From Pseudomonadales bacterium (GTDB lineage Bacteria; Pseudomonadota; Gammaproteobacteria; Pseudomonadales; Azotimanducaceae), in the NCBI GenBank assembly GCA_012103505.1, contig WLWP01000006.1, positions 1-61,607 of the forward strand: a stretch of DNA of 61,607 nucleotides, in the 5' to 3' direction. The translations under genes and the position numbers were made by a program. The notes under the pieces were generated by a model. The model saw only the letters and a program-made list of their open reading frames with translations. It ran no database searches and was not told where the DNA came from. This document shows positions 41,948-50,507 of this stretch, piece by piece (the stretch's first letter is position 1; each line of letters begins with the position of its first letter).

Positions 41948-42398
41948 ATTTATTCATCTCCCGTACTGCGTTCCTATATATTTTTCTCATATAGGTTACG
42001 TCTGTTTTGAATAGCGGATTCCCTACCTGGGTTTCCGCTATTTCTTGTCCGTTAAGTTTTCTATATATAGTATTTACTACCCCCCTCCCCTTATGTGAGA
42101 TGTCGTACAGTGCGGCTTGCCCCCTTCTCCCTTCTCTCCACGTCTGTATCCACCCTTCCCTTAGCAGCCTTTGGAATCTATTCTTATCCCAGCTCATCAT
42201 CTGCTCATACTCTTTAAAGTTTTCTTTTTTAAATACTTGCTCGCTGTGTAGGAAGTATAGCATCTCTAGGTCTGCGGTCCCGAGTCCGTACTTTGCTTTC
42301 GCCCATCCCCTCACTACTCGGTAGAACTTTAGGTAGTCGTTATTGGGCTCTGTCCGATTATAGTTTTGACGGACCGTTCCCTCTCTTTCTTTTCTCAT
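41916..42398 (-). CDS. Winged-helix (MarR-like) transcription regulator
   Basis: A 160-residue protein from ATG 42398 (MRKEREGTVRQNYN); a TTG at 42434 would place the start inside the promoter and is rejected. The core YGLGTADLEMLYFLHSEQVF, then NRFQRLLREGWIQTW and ALYDISHKGRGVVNTIYRKL, is the MarR-type winged helix: DNA-recognition helix and a beta wing ending in the S-x-K-G-R motif. The C-terminus is very basic. It faces the secreted-protein operon across a back-to-back promoter, so it may regulate that operon and itself. Confidence 0.75.
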   Translation of the reverse strand: MRKEREGTVRQNYNRTEPNNDYLKFYRVVRGWAKAKYGLGTADLEMLYFLHSEQVFKKENFKEYEQMMSWDKNRFQRLLREGWIQTWREGRRGQAALYDISHKGRGVVNTIYRKLNGQEIAETQVGNPLFKTDVTYMRKIYRNAVREMNKFIRQRRRRAL

Positions 42399-42409
42399 AA
42401 ATAATAGTT

Positions 42410-42428
42410 TATCTTTGTTGCAAAGATA
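42410..42428. promoter_or_regulatory. Back-to-back palindromic promoter TATCTTTGTTGCAAAGATA
   Basis: TATCTTTG on the plus strand (42410-42417) and its reverse complement CAAAGATA (42421-42428) are only 3 bp apart. The plus box is 17 bp before ATG 42435. The minus box is 11 bp before the regulator's ATG. The two promoters cannot be occupied at once, so the site would work as a switch and is a natural operator for the regulator. Confidence 0.72.
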
Positions 42429-42434
42429 TCTCAA

Positions 42435-42800
42435 ATGCGATCTATATTCTTACTTATACTATCCCTTCTGTTTTCTTCCTCTCTCTTATCTCAATGTAAC
42501 CAACATGTTTTTACTTCTGTAGGGGCTGAGAAGTGGACAAGCTTCCAGTACCAAGACTGCGATGGGGGTGCTCATTTTTTTGGGTTGCCTGCAGGAGGGT
42601 ACACTACAATCTACTGTGCAGATATAGGGACAGCCTTTGTTCTAAACGGGGACGGCTTTGTATATCCTTTACTTACAGAACATCCTAACTATCCTTCGTG
42701 TCTTCTCCCGTCTTGTGTAGGCGACTTTAATGAGGACGGGGCTGTAGATGTAAATGACTTATTAACTTTTTTATCAAACTACGGACCATGCTCGGAATAG
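42435..42800 (+). CDS. Secreted protein with C-terminal dockerin-like EF-hand
   Basis: A 121-residue protein with a classic signal peptide (MRSIFLLILSLLFSSSLLSQ, cleavage before CNQH). The mature part has several Cys and ends in an EF-hand/dockerin-like calcium site, DFNEDGAVDVNDLLTF, as seen at the end of many flavobacterial secreted proteins. It looks like a host-derived exported protein, not a virion part. First of three genes behind the palindromic promoter. Confidence 0.72.
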   Translation: MRSIFLLILSLLFSSSLLSQCNQHVFTSVGAEKWTSFQYQDCDGGAHFFGLPAGGYTTIYCADIGTAFVLNGDGFVYPLLTEHPNYPSCLLPSCVGDFNEDGAVDVNDLLTFLSNYGPCSE

Positions 42801-44077
42801 CAACATGTATAGCAATAGACTCAGGAACAACTAGTGGTGGCGGCGGTGACCGTGGAGGTGGAGGAGACGGCCCTCAAGGGTTTCGTTCTACCTGGGAGAC
42901 TTCTAATATTTCTACTGGCAGCTCGGCGGCGGATACTATTACTCTTCCCCTAACGGCAAGCGGGACATACGACTTCGTTATAACTTGGGGGGATGGCAAT
43001 TCAGAAACTATTACATCTGCTGCTCAGGCCACTCATACTTATGCTTCTCCTGGCCAGTACGATATAACCGTCTTTGGAGATATCGTAGACTGGTCCTTTA
43101 ATAATACAGGGGATAAGTTAAAGATACTAAACGTTTCTAACTGGGGGAGCTTTACCACGGGAGCCTCTGCTCATTGGTTCTATGGGTGCGCTAATATGGA
43201 GTGTACTGCTACGGACACCTTAACGCAAGGAAGCACCTCTATGTATCAGGCTTTCTCTGGGTGTTCCTCTTTAGCTACTATAGATGTCTCAGGATGGGAT
43301 GTTGCGGACGTAACCAATATGAACGAAGCCTTTATGAGTTGTTCATCAGTTACTACCTTGGATGTTTCGAGTTGGAACACGGGAGTCTGTACTGGTATGC
43401 AACGATTATTTAGTGGTTGTAGTGTTGTCTCCGCGCTAGATGTTTCGAGTTGGAACACAAGCTCGGCTACAAGGATGGATTATATGTTCCAGGATGCTAA
43501 TGCACTTACGGCTTTAGATGTCTCTAGCTGGAACACTTCTTCTTTGCTAAGGTGTCCATGGATGTTCTATGGATTAAATGTCTCTACTCTCGATGTTACA
43601 AACTGGGACGTGGATGATGTCACAGATATGGAGGGCATGTTCTTTAGGTCGGACATAACCTCTATAGACGTATCTAATTGGAATACGAGTAACGTTACAG
43701 AGATGAGACAGCTTTTCGATGAGTGCACTCTTCTAACGAGTATAACGTGGCCTTCTTCTGGGTCGTTAGATACATCTAGTGCAACGGACTTACGAGGGTT
43801 CTTCTGCTTTACTACCGCTTTACCGTCTAGGGCATATGCTAGCATGAGGCACTGGGATATCACTCAGGCTACGGGAACAGGCGCTCTAAGTGGAATTTTA
43901 ACTAACACGGTGAACACCCTTACTTTTGGTGAATACAATCAGATCCTTGCTACTTGGAACGCAGCTAACACGTCTAATATGACTGCGGACTTTGCTTTGG
44001 CGGTAGCGACAAGAGCAGGGATTACTAACAGGGACGCTATGATAAGTAGAGGATGGACTATAAATGATGCTACGTGA
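42788..44077 (+). CDS. BspA-like (DUF285) leucine-rich-type repeat surface protein
   Basis: A 429-residue protein. A Gly-rich linker (residues 15-30) is followed by a PKD-like segment (YDFVITWGDGNSETITSAAQ) and then at least six DUF285/BspA repeats of the form LDVSSWNTSxxxxMxxMF. Such repeats occur on surface and adhesion proteins of Bacteroidota and others. It overlaps the previous gene by 13 bp. It lacks a signal peptide of its own, unlike its neighbours, so it could be exported with them, be fused by frameshift, or be a tail adhesin. Confidence 0.75.
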   Translation: MLGIATCIAIDSGTTSGGGGDRGGGGDGPQGFRSTWETSNISTGSSAADTITLPLTASGTYDFVITWGDGNSETITSAAQATHTYASPGQYDITVFGDIVDWSFNNTGDKLKILNVSNWGSFTTGASAHWFYGCANMECTATDTLTQGSTSMYQAFSGCSSLATIDVSGWDVADVTNMNEAFMSCSSVTTLDVSSWNTGVCTGMQRLFSGCSVVSALDVSSWNTSSATRMDYMFQDANALTALDVSSWNTSSLLRCPWMFYGLNVSTLDVTNWDVDDVTDMEGMFFRSDITSIDVSNWNTSNVTEMRQLFDECTLLTSITWPSSGSLDTSSATDLRGFFCFTTALPSRAYASMRHWDITQATGTGALSGILTNTVNTLTFGEYNQILATWNAANTSNMTADFALAVATRAGITNRDAMISRGWTINDAT

Positions 44078-45216
44078 TGAGGATAAAACTATTTCTTTTC
44101 TTTTCTCTTTTTTCTTCCGCGCTTTTTTCTCAGTGCGATGTCTCTATAAGTAGTTGGGATGCTGCGTCTGGAGACATTACTATTGAGGCTATTGATAGTG
44201 AGAACTGTGGGTGCAATGAATTTACAACTGAAGGTAACACGTGTGAGAATAGCGGAAGCTCTCACGTACATAACAACACCACGGTATCTCATATAGTGTT
44301 AGGGTTGCATGTAGACGGGTTGGATTATAATTGGCTGGATTGTTTGACTGGAGTCAATCACCCAGGCTGGACATTTAAAGTGTTTACTCTTTACGGGAAT
44401 CAAGTTCTTGAGAGCGGAGATATGTGGAGCGCTAATGTCTATGATTATAATGGCTCTACTAACGACTGCTGGTCTGAGATGTTATCTAACGATACGTTAT
44501 GCACTGAGGTTGTTGTATGGCAGATTAATCTATCTAGAACTGCTTCGGTAGATGATGGTGGTTGGGCGGCAAATTCAGGGTTTAACCAAACGCAGAACTA
44601 TCCTGACGTAGATATTTCTAATAATAATTCTATATACTGTGCTCCTCCTGCATGTGACACTGTATATGTAGAGGTTATTGAGTATCTTGCGGATACTGTT
44701 ATAGAGTACGTAAATGTAGATTTGGTAACTACTGACACTTTGTATCTACCTGCGGACACCGTTGTTTTATTAGACACTGTAGAGGTTGTGGAATATATTT
44801 ATTCAATAGACACTATGTACATCGAAACTGTAGTATATGAGAATATATACGTTTACAATACAGACACGATAACAGAGTTTGTGGCTGAGTCTATATATAT
44901 AGATTGTGAAACGGGAGAGGCTTGTAATCAAAACTTCCCTTGTAGTGAGACTTCCATCTTTGCCCCTAATGTTGTAACTCCAAACGATGATGGGTGGAAT
45001 GATACGTGGGGCGTGTTTGCAGACGGCGCTTGTTGGGATCAATGGGAAACCCGTATATACAATAGATGGGGAGAGGTTATTTGGATTAGTGCCTCTAACT
45101 TAGACGAGTGGAACGCAAACGTTGCGGCAGGAGTGTACGTATATACTATAACGGCTCACAGCTCTATTAACGCTGGCGTGTTTGAGTTTAATGGAACGGT
45201 AACTGTCTTGTATTAG
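44077..45216 (+). CDS. Secreted protein with T9SS type-B (CHU_C) sorting domain
   Basis: A 379-residue protein. ATG 44077 overlaps the upstream stop (TGATG). Signal peptide MRIKLFLFFSLFSSALFSQ. The N-terminal half is an unknown Cys-containing domain. A Thr/Val/Asp/Tyr repeat region follows (YLADTVIEYVN, DTLYLPADTVVLLDTV). The last 85 residues are a gliding-motility CHU_C domain: FAPNVVTPNDDGWNDTW, RIYNRWGEVIW, WNANVAAGVYVYTI, FNGTVTVLY. This domain directs proteins to the type IX secretion system of Bacteroidota, so the product should reach the host cell surface. Confidence 0.82.
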   Translation: MRIKLFLFFSLFSSALFSQCDVSISSWDAASGDITIEAIDSENCGCNEFTTEGNTCENSGSSHVHNNTTVSHIVLGLHVDGLDYNWLDCLTGVNHPGWTFKVFTLYGNQVLESGDMWSANVYDYNGSTNDCWSEMLSNDTLCTEVVVWQINLSRTASVDDGGWAANSGFNQTQNYPDVDISNNNSIYCAPPACDTVYVEVIEYLADTVIEYVNVDLVTTDTLYLPADTVVLLDTVEVVEYIYSIDTMYIETVVYENIYVYNTDTITEFVAESIYIDCETGEACNQNFPCSETSIFAPNVVTPNDDGWNDTWGVFADGACWDQWETRIYNRWGEVIWISASNLDEWNANVAAGVYVYTITAHSSINAGVFEFNGTVTVLY

Positions 45217-45222
45217 TTTACT

Positions 45223-45230
45223 TATCTTTG
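45223..45230 (+). promoter_or_regulatory. Promoter box TATCTTTG, 4 nt before ATG
   Basis: TATCTTTG, CCTT, then ATG 45235 of the first tail-fibre paralogue. Confidence 0.74.
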
Positions 45231-45234
45231 CCTT

Positions 45235-45786
45235 ATGGCAGAGATAATCCCTTCGGAACAAAAGTTCCACACCCTAGACAAAGACACTCCTACAAAGGAC
45301 CGTGGGTCTAAGCAGGCTCAGGCCCTTCGTAAGATATATACTATGGCAGATATCTCCGCTACGGCGGGAGGTGCAGCAGTTCAAGACTTATCTATAGTTG
45401 GTTCTGAGCTTTTAATTAGTAATGGTAATGGAGTTGACTTAGCAGATCAAGAGATGAAGTTAATTCCTTCTCCTATAACTGCTGGTGCTGCTGGTAGTTC
45501 AACAATGCCAAGCGATAGTAATTTAATTAAGTTATCATGGGATGGATTAGGTTCTGGAACGTATACTTTAAATCTTCCTACAGCCGCATCAATGATAAAC
45601 AGAACTGTACGTGTTATTACTGATGGTACATTAGCTGTTGGTGCTGCAGATAAAATAAATATTACACCTGATGGGATTGAAACAATTGATGGGGCAACAT
45701 CGTTTGAAATATCAAAAAGGTATGAGGGTATATCTATGTGGTCAAGTGGTACAGAATGGATTATCGTTCAATCTAAATCTCATTAA
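45235..45786 (+). CDS. Tail fibre paralogue 1 (short)
   Basis: A 183-residue protein whose first 44 residues (IPSEQKFHTLDKDTPTKDRG, then KQAQALRKIYTMADISATA) are nearly identical to those of the next two genes. This is likely the virion anchor. The remaining 140 residues are a different, beta-rich domain (LPTAASMINRTVRVITDG, SKRYEGISMWSSGTEWIIVQ), like distal domains of small phage fibres. It differs at the DNA level after the anchor (more A/T), suggesting the domain was swapped in. Confidence 0.75.
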   Translation: MAEIIPSEQKFHTLDKDTPTKDRGSKQAQALRKIYTMADISATAGGAAVQDLSIVGSELLISNGNGVDLADQEMKLIPSPITAGAAGSSTMPSDSNLIKLSWDGLGSGTYTLNLPTAASMINRTVRVITDGTLAVGAADKINITPDGIETIDGATSFEISKRYEGISMWSSGTEWIIVQSKSH

Positions 45787-45827
45787 ATACAGCAACACCT
45801 AGAAAAGTAAAGGTAAAATGATTTTCC

Positions 45828-45835
45828 TATCTTTG
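45828..45835 (+). promoter_or_regulatory. Promoter box TATCTTTG, 4 nt before ATG
   Basis: TATCTTTG, CCTT, then ATG 45840 of the second tail-fibre paralogue. Confidence 0.74.
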
Positions 45836-45839
45836 CCTT

Positions 45840-47888
45840 ATGGCAGAGATAATCCCAGGAGCGCAGAAGTTCCACACCTTAGATAAAGACACTCCTACTA
45901 AAGACCGCGGGTCTAAGCAGGCCCAGGCCCTTCGTAAGATCTATACTATGGCGGATATCTCCGCTACGGCGGCTGGCTCTATAGGTGTGCCTACAGATAT
46001 ACAGTACGAGACGGTGGCTGTTATGCAGGCGGCCTCTCCTGATGTAGGGAAGTATGCTACTACTTTAGGATATACTACGGTAGGAGACGGAGGCGCCTCT
46101 ATGTATAAAATCGAGGCAGCAGATCCAGGAGGCACCAACCACTCCTTACTTTTAGCTAACGGCAACTATGCTGTATCACAATTCGATGGGGTTATAAACC
46201 CTACACAGTGGGGAGCTATCCTCGATGATAAGACTCAGGCTACTGTAAACGCAACTGCTATAAATGCAATGTTTGCTTACCAAGAGTTCTATGCCTCTGA
46301 TGGTATTAAGGTGGAATTTATTTCAGGGTCATACTATATAGACTCGCCTTTGCTTCTTCCTGTTTCTGAAAACCTATTACATATTATAGACTTCCAAGGT
46401 AGTACTTTATATCCTACTTTAGACGACATGATCGTCCTTCACCGCCCTCCTGTAAATAGGAGTGGGGTAAACAAAGGCTCTGAGAGCTCGCCAGTACACA
46501 TACTTAACTTACATATAGCGGCATACGATAGCACTTATACCACTACAGGGTGTACAGGTATTCAGATACAAAAATCATTTCAAACGATTATAAGCGGTTG
46601 TTCTTTTGAAAACCTTGAGTTCGATATAGATTTGCAGTTTGCATTACAAACGATGGTCGAGGCGTGTGTATTTGGAAGCAATAGAAACATCTCGTGCTAT
46701 GCGGGAGTATTGCAGGATCCCCCTGGAGTCTATGATGGTCTTAAACAAAGCAACCGAACGGTCTTCCAAAACTGCCGATGGTATAGCTCTGCTTTAGGAA
46801 CCCACTGTGTTTATGTAGACCGCTCTGGAGGGGTGCTTATATCGGAGTCTATCTTCGAGGGGACCCACCCTCTCGGGTCGGAAGTATATCTGGGTATGGG
46901 ATCTAACACCTTACGTGATTTTGAAATTAGAAATTGTCATATAGAGAGCGGCCCGAATACTACTCCAGGATCTTTAAAGCAGATATTTTTTGAGCAAGGC
47001 CCTAATCCAGAAGGGGGTTTTTTTGGAACGTGTCTTATAAAAATCTCTCGGTTATATCCTCAAAATATTACTGTCCCTATATCTGAAGAAAACCCTCGGA
47101 ATAATAGGTATTTAGTAAAGATGAACCAGGGAAATTGGATAAGTTTATCGAGCACTTGGTGGGGGGACTCTGGTTATCCAGCCGATAACGCAGGGATGGG
47201 TCTGTTAGCTGTTGGCGGAGTAGGCTCCTGGGTCTTCCCTGATGAGGCGTCTAATTTTTATATGGGTGGCGCATCTAAATTTGACCTTACCGTTCCTAAT
47301 GGAGGGGGTTTACCTCTGTTTATAGATATCTCTCCTACGCGAATAGTCCCAGGATTGAATATTAATTCTAACTCTACATCTCAAGATAATGGTTACAGAG
47401 GCTATTCGTGGAGGTCCTATGGTGATGAAGATGAGTTGATTAATCAGGTTGCAAGTTCTCCTGCTCAGCCCGCAACTTCCGCTGTACAACTTACTTTATC
47501 TGCGTGGGGGAGTTCTTTTTTAAAAGGGATAAAGTCTGGACAAAACAACGACTCACATTTTAATATAGGAGCAGCTCTAACAATAGACAGTGCCGATTTA
47601 TATTTTACAGATCAAGGCTACTCAACAGATTCTCCTTCTGGATCATCAAACTCTCCAGGCTCGGTCTTTAATCATTCTTTAGGTATAGGGGGTGTAGCTT
47701 TAACTACTCAAACAGATTCTATACTTCCCTTAGTTGATGGAACTTTAACTTCTTACAGTACAACTGCCGTTCCTGTCACAGACACCTCTCCTGGTGTCCA
47801 GGGAGAGATAAGGTCAGACGCTACGCATACATATATATGTGTTGCTACGGACGGCTGGGTTCGTTTTTTAAATACGACTGGGTGGTAA
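45840..47888 (+). CDS. Tail fibre / tailspike paralogue 2 (beta-helix)
   Basis: A 682-residue protein. Residues 1-44 are the shared anchor. Residues 45-115 form a second shared module (YETVAVMQAASPDVGKYATT, then GDGGASMYKIEA and NHSLLLANGNYAVSQF), typical of tailspike head-binding regions that precede a pectin-lyase-like beta-helix. The middle has the repeating short strands of a beta-helix. The end (GVQGEIRSDATHTYICVATD, GWVRF) matches the end of paralogue 3. It probably recognises or degrades a host surface glycan. Confidence 0.8.
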   Translation: MAEIIPGAQKFHTLDKDTPTKDRGSKQAQALRKIYTMADISATAAGSIGVPTDIQYETVAVMQAASPDVGKYATTLGYTTVGDGGASMYKIEAADPGGTNHSLLLANGNYAVSQFDGVINPTQWGAILDDKTQATVNATAINAMFAYQEFYASDGIKVEFISGSYYIDSPLLLPVSENLLHIIDFQGSTLYPTLDDMIVLHRPPVNRSGVNKGSESSPVHILNLHIAAYDSTYTTTGCTGIQIQKSFQTIISGCSFENLEFDIDLQFALQTMVEACVFGSNRNISCYAGVLQDPPGVYDGLKQSNRTVFQNCRWYSSALGTHCVYVDRSGGVLISESIFEGTHPLGSEVYLGMGSNTLRDFEIRNCHIESGPNTTPGSLKQIFFEQGPNPEGGFFGTCLIKISRLYPQNITVPISEENPRNNRYLVKMNQGNWISLSSTWWGDSGYPADNAGMGLLAVGGVGSWVFPDEASNFYMGGASKFDLTVPNGGGLPLFIDISPTRIVPGLNINSNSTSQDNGYRGYSWRSYGDEDELINQVASSPAQPATSAVQLTLSAWGSSFLKGIKSGQNNDSHFNIGAALTIDSADLYFTDQGYSTDSPSGSSNSPGSVFNHSLGIGGVALTTQTDSILPLVDGTLTSYSTTAVPVTDTSPGVQGEIRSDATHTYICVATDGWVRFLNTTGW

Positions 47889-47899
47889 AATAATTTCCC

Positions 47900-47907
47900 T
47901 ATCTTTG
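47900..47907 (+). promoter_or_regulatory. Promoter box TATCTTTG, 4 nt before ATG
   Basis: TATCTTTG, TCTC, then ATG 47912 of the third tail-fibre paralogue. Confidence 0.74.
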
Positions 47908-47911
47908 TCTC

Positions 47912-50098
47912 ATGGCATTGATTCCCTCGGAACAGAAGTTCCACACCCTAGACAAAGACACTCCTACTAAAGACCGCGGGTCTAAGCAGGCCCAGGCCCT
48001 TCGTAAGATCTATACTATGGCGGATATCTCCGCTACGGCGGTGGGCTCTATAGGGGCTCCTACAAATTTACAGTATAATACTGTTGCTGTTATGCAGGCG
48101 GCCTCTCCCGATGTAGGCAAGTACGCTACCACTTTGGGATACACTACTCCAGGAGATGGAGGGGCAGCTTTGTATCATATCGAGGCAACAGACCCAGGGG
48201 GTACCAACCACTCCTTACTTTTGGCTAACGGCAACTATGCTGTGTCTCAATTCTCTGAGCTTTTTGTCCCTCAGCAGTGGGGTGTCGTCTCAGGCGACAA
48301 TAGTGCCTCAGCAGCTTCTGCTAATGTGGCAGGACTTAATGCTATGTTTGCTCATATGCAGGACGTGGCAAATTCAGGGGTTGATTTTTCTGGGTCGGCT
48401 GTAACTTTTTTAGGTGGAGATTATTATGTAGACGCCACAATAGAGTTGCCAAAAAACGAAAAAAGTATTTTTCCTATATACTTTAACGGGGCTGTTTTAA
48501 AGTCTACGGTAAATGACATTGTAATAATAAAGAGATCTTACGCTACCGCCGCTGAAAGTGGAACGGTAAACATATACGATCTTACTGTCTCAGGTTTGGG
48601 AACAACGGGGTGTGAAGGTTTGTTTATACACGGGTCATATGCCTCTATAGTACAAGGGTGTCACTTTACCAATTTAGCGGTAGGGCTACATCTTGAGTTT
48701 GCCCTTATGACAAATGTAACTTCTACCAGGTGGACAAGCTGTTTACGGGGGGCTACTGTTCGAAACACTGCGGGAGGACCCAGCGATAATGGGCAAAGCA
48801 ATAGCACCTCTTTCCGAAGTTGTAGGTGGAACTCTCCCGCAGCAGGCGACTACGGATTGTGGGTATATAACTGCTCTGGGGTAACTGTTCACGACTCCGT
48901 TTTTGAAGGGGCTCACCCTACATTAGCAGACGTCTCTTTTGATGGGATTTCCTCTACGGCGGTAGGAGGGGGGATATATGGTTGTCACGTAGAGTCTCAG
49001 GACAATGCGACGAGCGGAGAGAATGTGTTCCTTAGGCTAAGGGCAATGGAGGAGTTCCAATGCTTAAATATATATCAGTCTTATCCTTCCGTCGCCACGG
49101 GTAGCGGGATAGGTCGTACTATGGTTCAGCTAGAAGATGGCTCGTCATGTAATTTTTCTGCTCAGTGGTATGGTAGTTTTGGGGAGGTTAAGTTTGAAAA
49201 TAACGGCGGAACCATTTATTTCCCTGACGCCCTTTTAAATAAAAAAATCCCTGACTATGGGATAATATGGACGGGGTCCATAGGGGAGCCAGATACGGCA
49301 TATATAAACTATGGGCTCGCAAGTGGGACAAGTATAGGGAATGGGTCGGCTACCCGAGTAGGTACCTCTGGATATAGTTTTAATACCTTTAACGATGGAG
49401 TGTATGATGACTATTTCACTGGAGACGCTACGCAGCAGTCCTCCACTCCATCCACCTTATACGACGCCACTGCAACTTTTATAGGTGCACCTGGGAGCGG
49501 CGCTTCGGACAATGTATCAGTAGGCGATAGGGTTGTTAACAAACAGACGGGTGCTTTTGCATATGTCCTTACCGTAGTAAGTACTACGGAGCTTACTTTA
49601 AGTTCTAATATAATGCCTGCGTCACCTGCTCAACCTTACACTATCTCCAGTGAGCATGCTTATGAGGGAGCAGTAGGATATTCTGGGTCCTACCTAATGG
49701 GGAGTAGTAGTATTGGCGGCTTCCAGAGATCTTTAAATATCTTGGGAAGAATACCTTTAGCTTTGGATACAAGTTCAAACTTATTTTTTACCAACGACAA
49801 TGTCCAAGTGGGAGATTCTGCTGCTGAAAAAAAGCAGTCTCCGATATACAGAGATAACTTTATACAGATTTTCAACCCCAATGTTACGGGGAAATATTAC
49901 TATACCCTCCCTGCTGTAGAGGGTACAGGAACTCCAGCTGCAAACCGAGCTCCTATAATGGTGTTCTCTAGAGCGACACCCCCTGCAGCCTACACTGATC
50001 CTGGCGCTAAGGGAGAGATAAGGACTGACGCAAATTATATATATGTGTGTTACGATACTGATAAATGGAGAAGATCTGCTGTAACAGGTACATGGTAA
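47912..50098 (+). CDS. Tail fibre / tailspike paralogue 3 (beta-helix)
   Basis: A 728-residue protein built like paralogue 2: shared anchor (1-42), shared module (to about residue 113), beta-helix middle with differing surface, and matching C-terminus (GAKGEIRTDANYIYVCYDTD, KWRRS). It carries an extra insert with the VGDRVVNKQTGAFAYVL pattern near residues 525-570, which also occurs in the 51459 and 52486 products. Two spikes with different bodies suggest recognition of two receptors. Confidence 0.8.
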   Translation: MALIPSEQKFHTLDKDTPTKDRGSKQAQALRKIYTMADISATAVGSIGAPTNLQYNTVAVMQAASPDVGKYATTLGYTTPGDGGAALYHIEATDPGGTNHSLLLANGNYAVSQFSELFVPQQWGVVSGDNSASAASANVAGLNAMFAHMQDVANSGVDFSGSAVTFLGGDYYVDATIELPKNEKSIFPIYFNGAVLKSTVNDIVIIKRSYATAAESGTVNIYDLTVSGLGTTGCEGLFIHGSYASIVQGCHFTNLAVGLHLEFALMTNVTSTRWTSCLRGATVRNTAGGPSDNGQSNSTSFRSCRWNSPAAGDYGLWVYNCSGVTVHDSVFEGAHPTLADVSFDGISSTAVGGGIYGCHVESQDNATSGENVFLRLRAMEEFQCLNIYQSYPSVATGSGIGRTMVQLEDGSSCNFSAQWYGSFGEVKFENNGGTIYFPDALLNKKIPDYGIIWTGSIGEPDTAYINYGLASGTSIGNGSATRVGTSGYSFNTFNDGVYDDYFTGDATQQSSTPSTLYDATATFIGAPGSGASDNVSVGDRVVNKQTGAFAYVLTVVSTTELTLSSNIMPASPAQPYTISSEHAYEGAVGYSGSYLMGSSSIGGFQRSLNILGRIPLALDTSSNLFFTNDNVQVGDSAAEKKQSPIYRDNFIQIFNPNVTGKYYYTLPAVEGTGTPAANRAPIMVFSRATPPAAYTDPGAKGEIRTDANYIYVCYDTDKWRRSAVTGTW

Positions 50099-50110
50099 AA
50101 AAAAACAACA

Positions 50111-50491
50111 ATGCCAAATAAAAAAACAAGACTTGCAAGGAGAGCTAAAAAAGCTCATGACAGAGCCGTAAAACAAGGGAAGACTCAGGTGGGAACTCGA
50201 AGGGTTCTCAACTACTCTAACCCGCGTGATTTAGGTGGGGGTACTTCTACTGTTCCTGTATATAAGAGGGAGAAAAAAATCCTCGAAAAGATAGACAGGA
50301 TAAACAACAAGCCGCCTAAGCCGCCTAAGAAGCCTAAGCAAAATGTTATAGGCCGAATAAAAAACGCTTTGAAAGTTAAGAAGGGAGGGATAGGAAAGAA
50401 TAAGAAGAGTAAGGCAGAGAAAGCTGCGTGTTCATTTGAGAATAAACGTGGTCGTCAGAGAAACAGACGCAGACATAGCTCTTGTAAATAA
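50111..50491 (+). CDS. Highly basic small protein, 126 residues
   Basis: Very rich in Lys and Arg throughout (KKTRLARRAKKAHDRAVKQG, KPPKPPKKPKQNVIGRIKNA). No fold is obvious and it is probably disordered. It may neutralise DNA in the capsid or bind RNA. Followed by a second basic protein with its own promoter box. Confidence 0.65.
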   Translation: MPNKKTRLARRAKKAHDRAVKQGKTQVGTRRVLNYSNPRDLGGGTSTVPVYKREKKILEKIDRINNKPPKPPKKPKQNVIGRIKNALKVKKGGIGKNKKSKAEKAACSFENKRGRQRNRRRHSSCK

Positions 50492-50495
50492 TACT

Positions 50496-50503
50496 TATAT
50501 TTG
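50496..50503 (+). promoter_or_regulatory. Promoter box TATATTTG, 4 nt before ATG
   Basis: TATATTTG, TAAA, then ATG 50508. Same 4-nt spacing as the tail-fibre promoters. Confidence 0.65.
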
Positions 50504-50507
50504 TAAA

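Noticed and set aside
42398..42434. TTG start at 42434 for the winged-helix gene
   Set aside because: It would put the start codon inside the divergent promoter. ATG 42398 is downstream of the box and gives a normal N-terminus.
43300..43700. CRISPR-like or tandem DNA repeats
   Set aside because: The repeats such as GATGTTTCGAGTTGGAACAC encode DUF285 protein repeats and have no spacers. No CRISPR array is present in the window.
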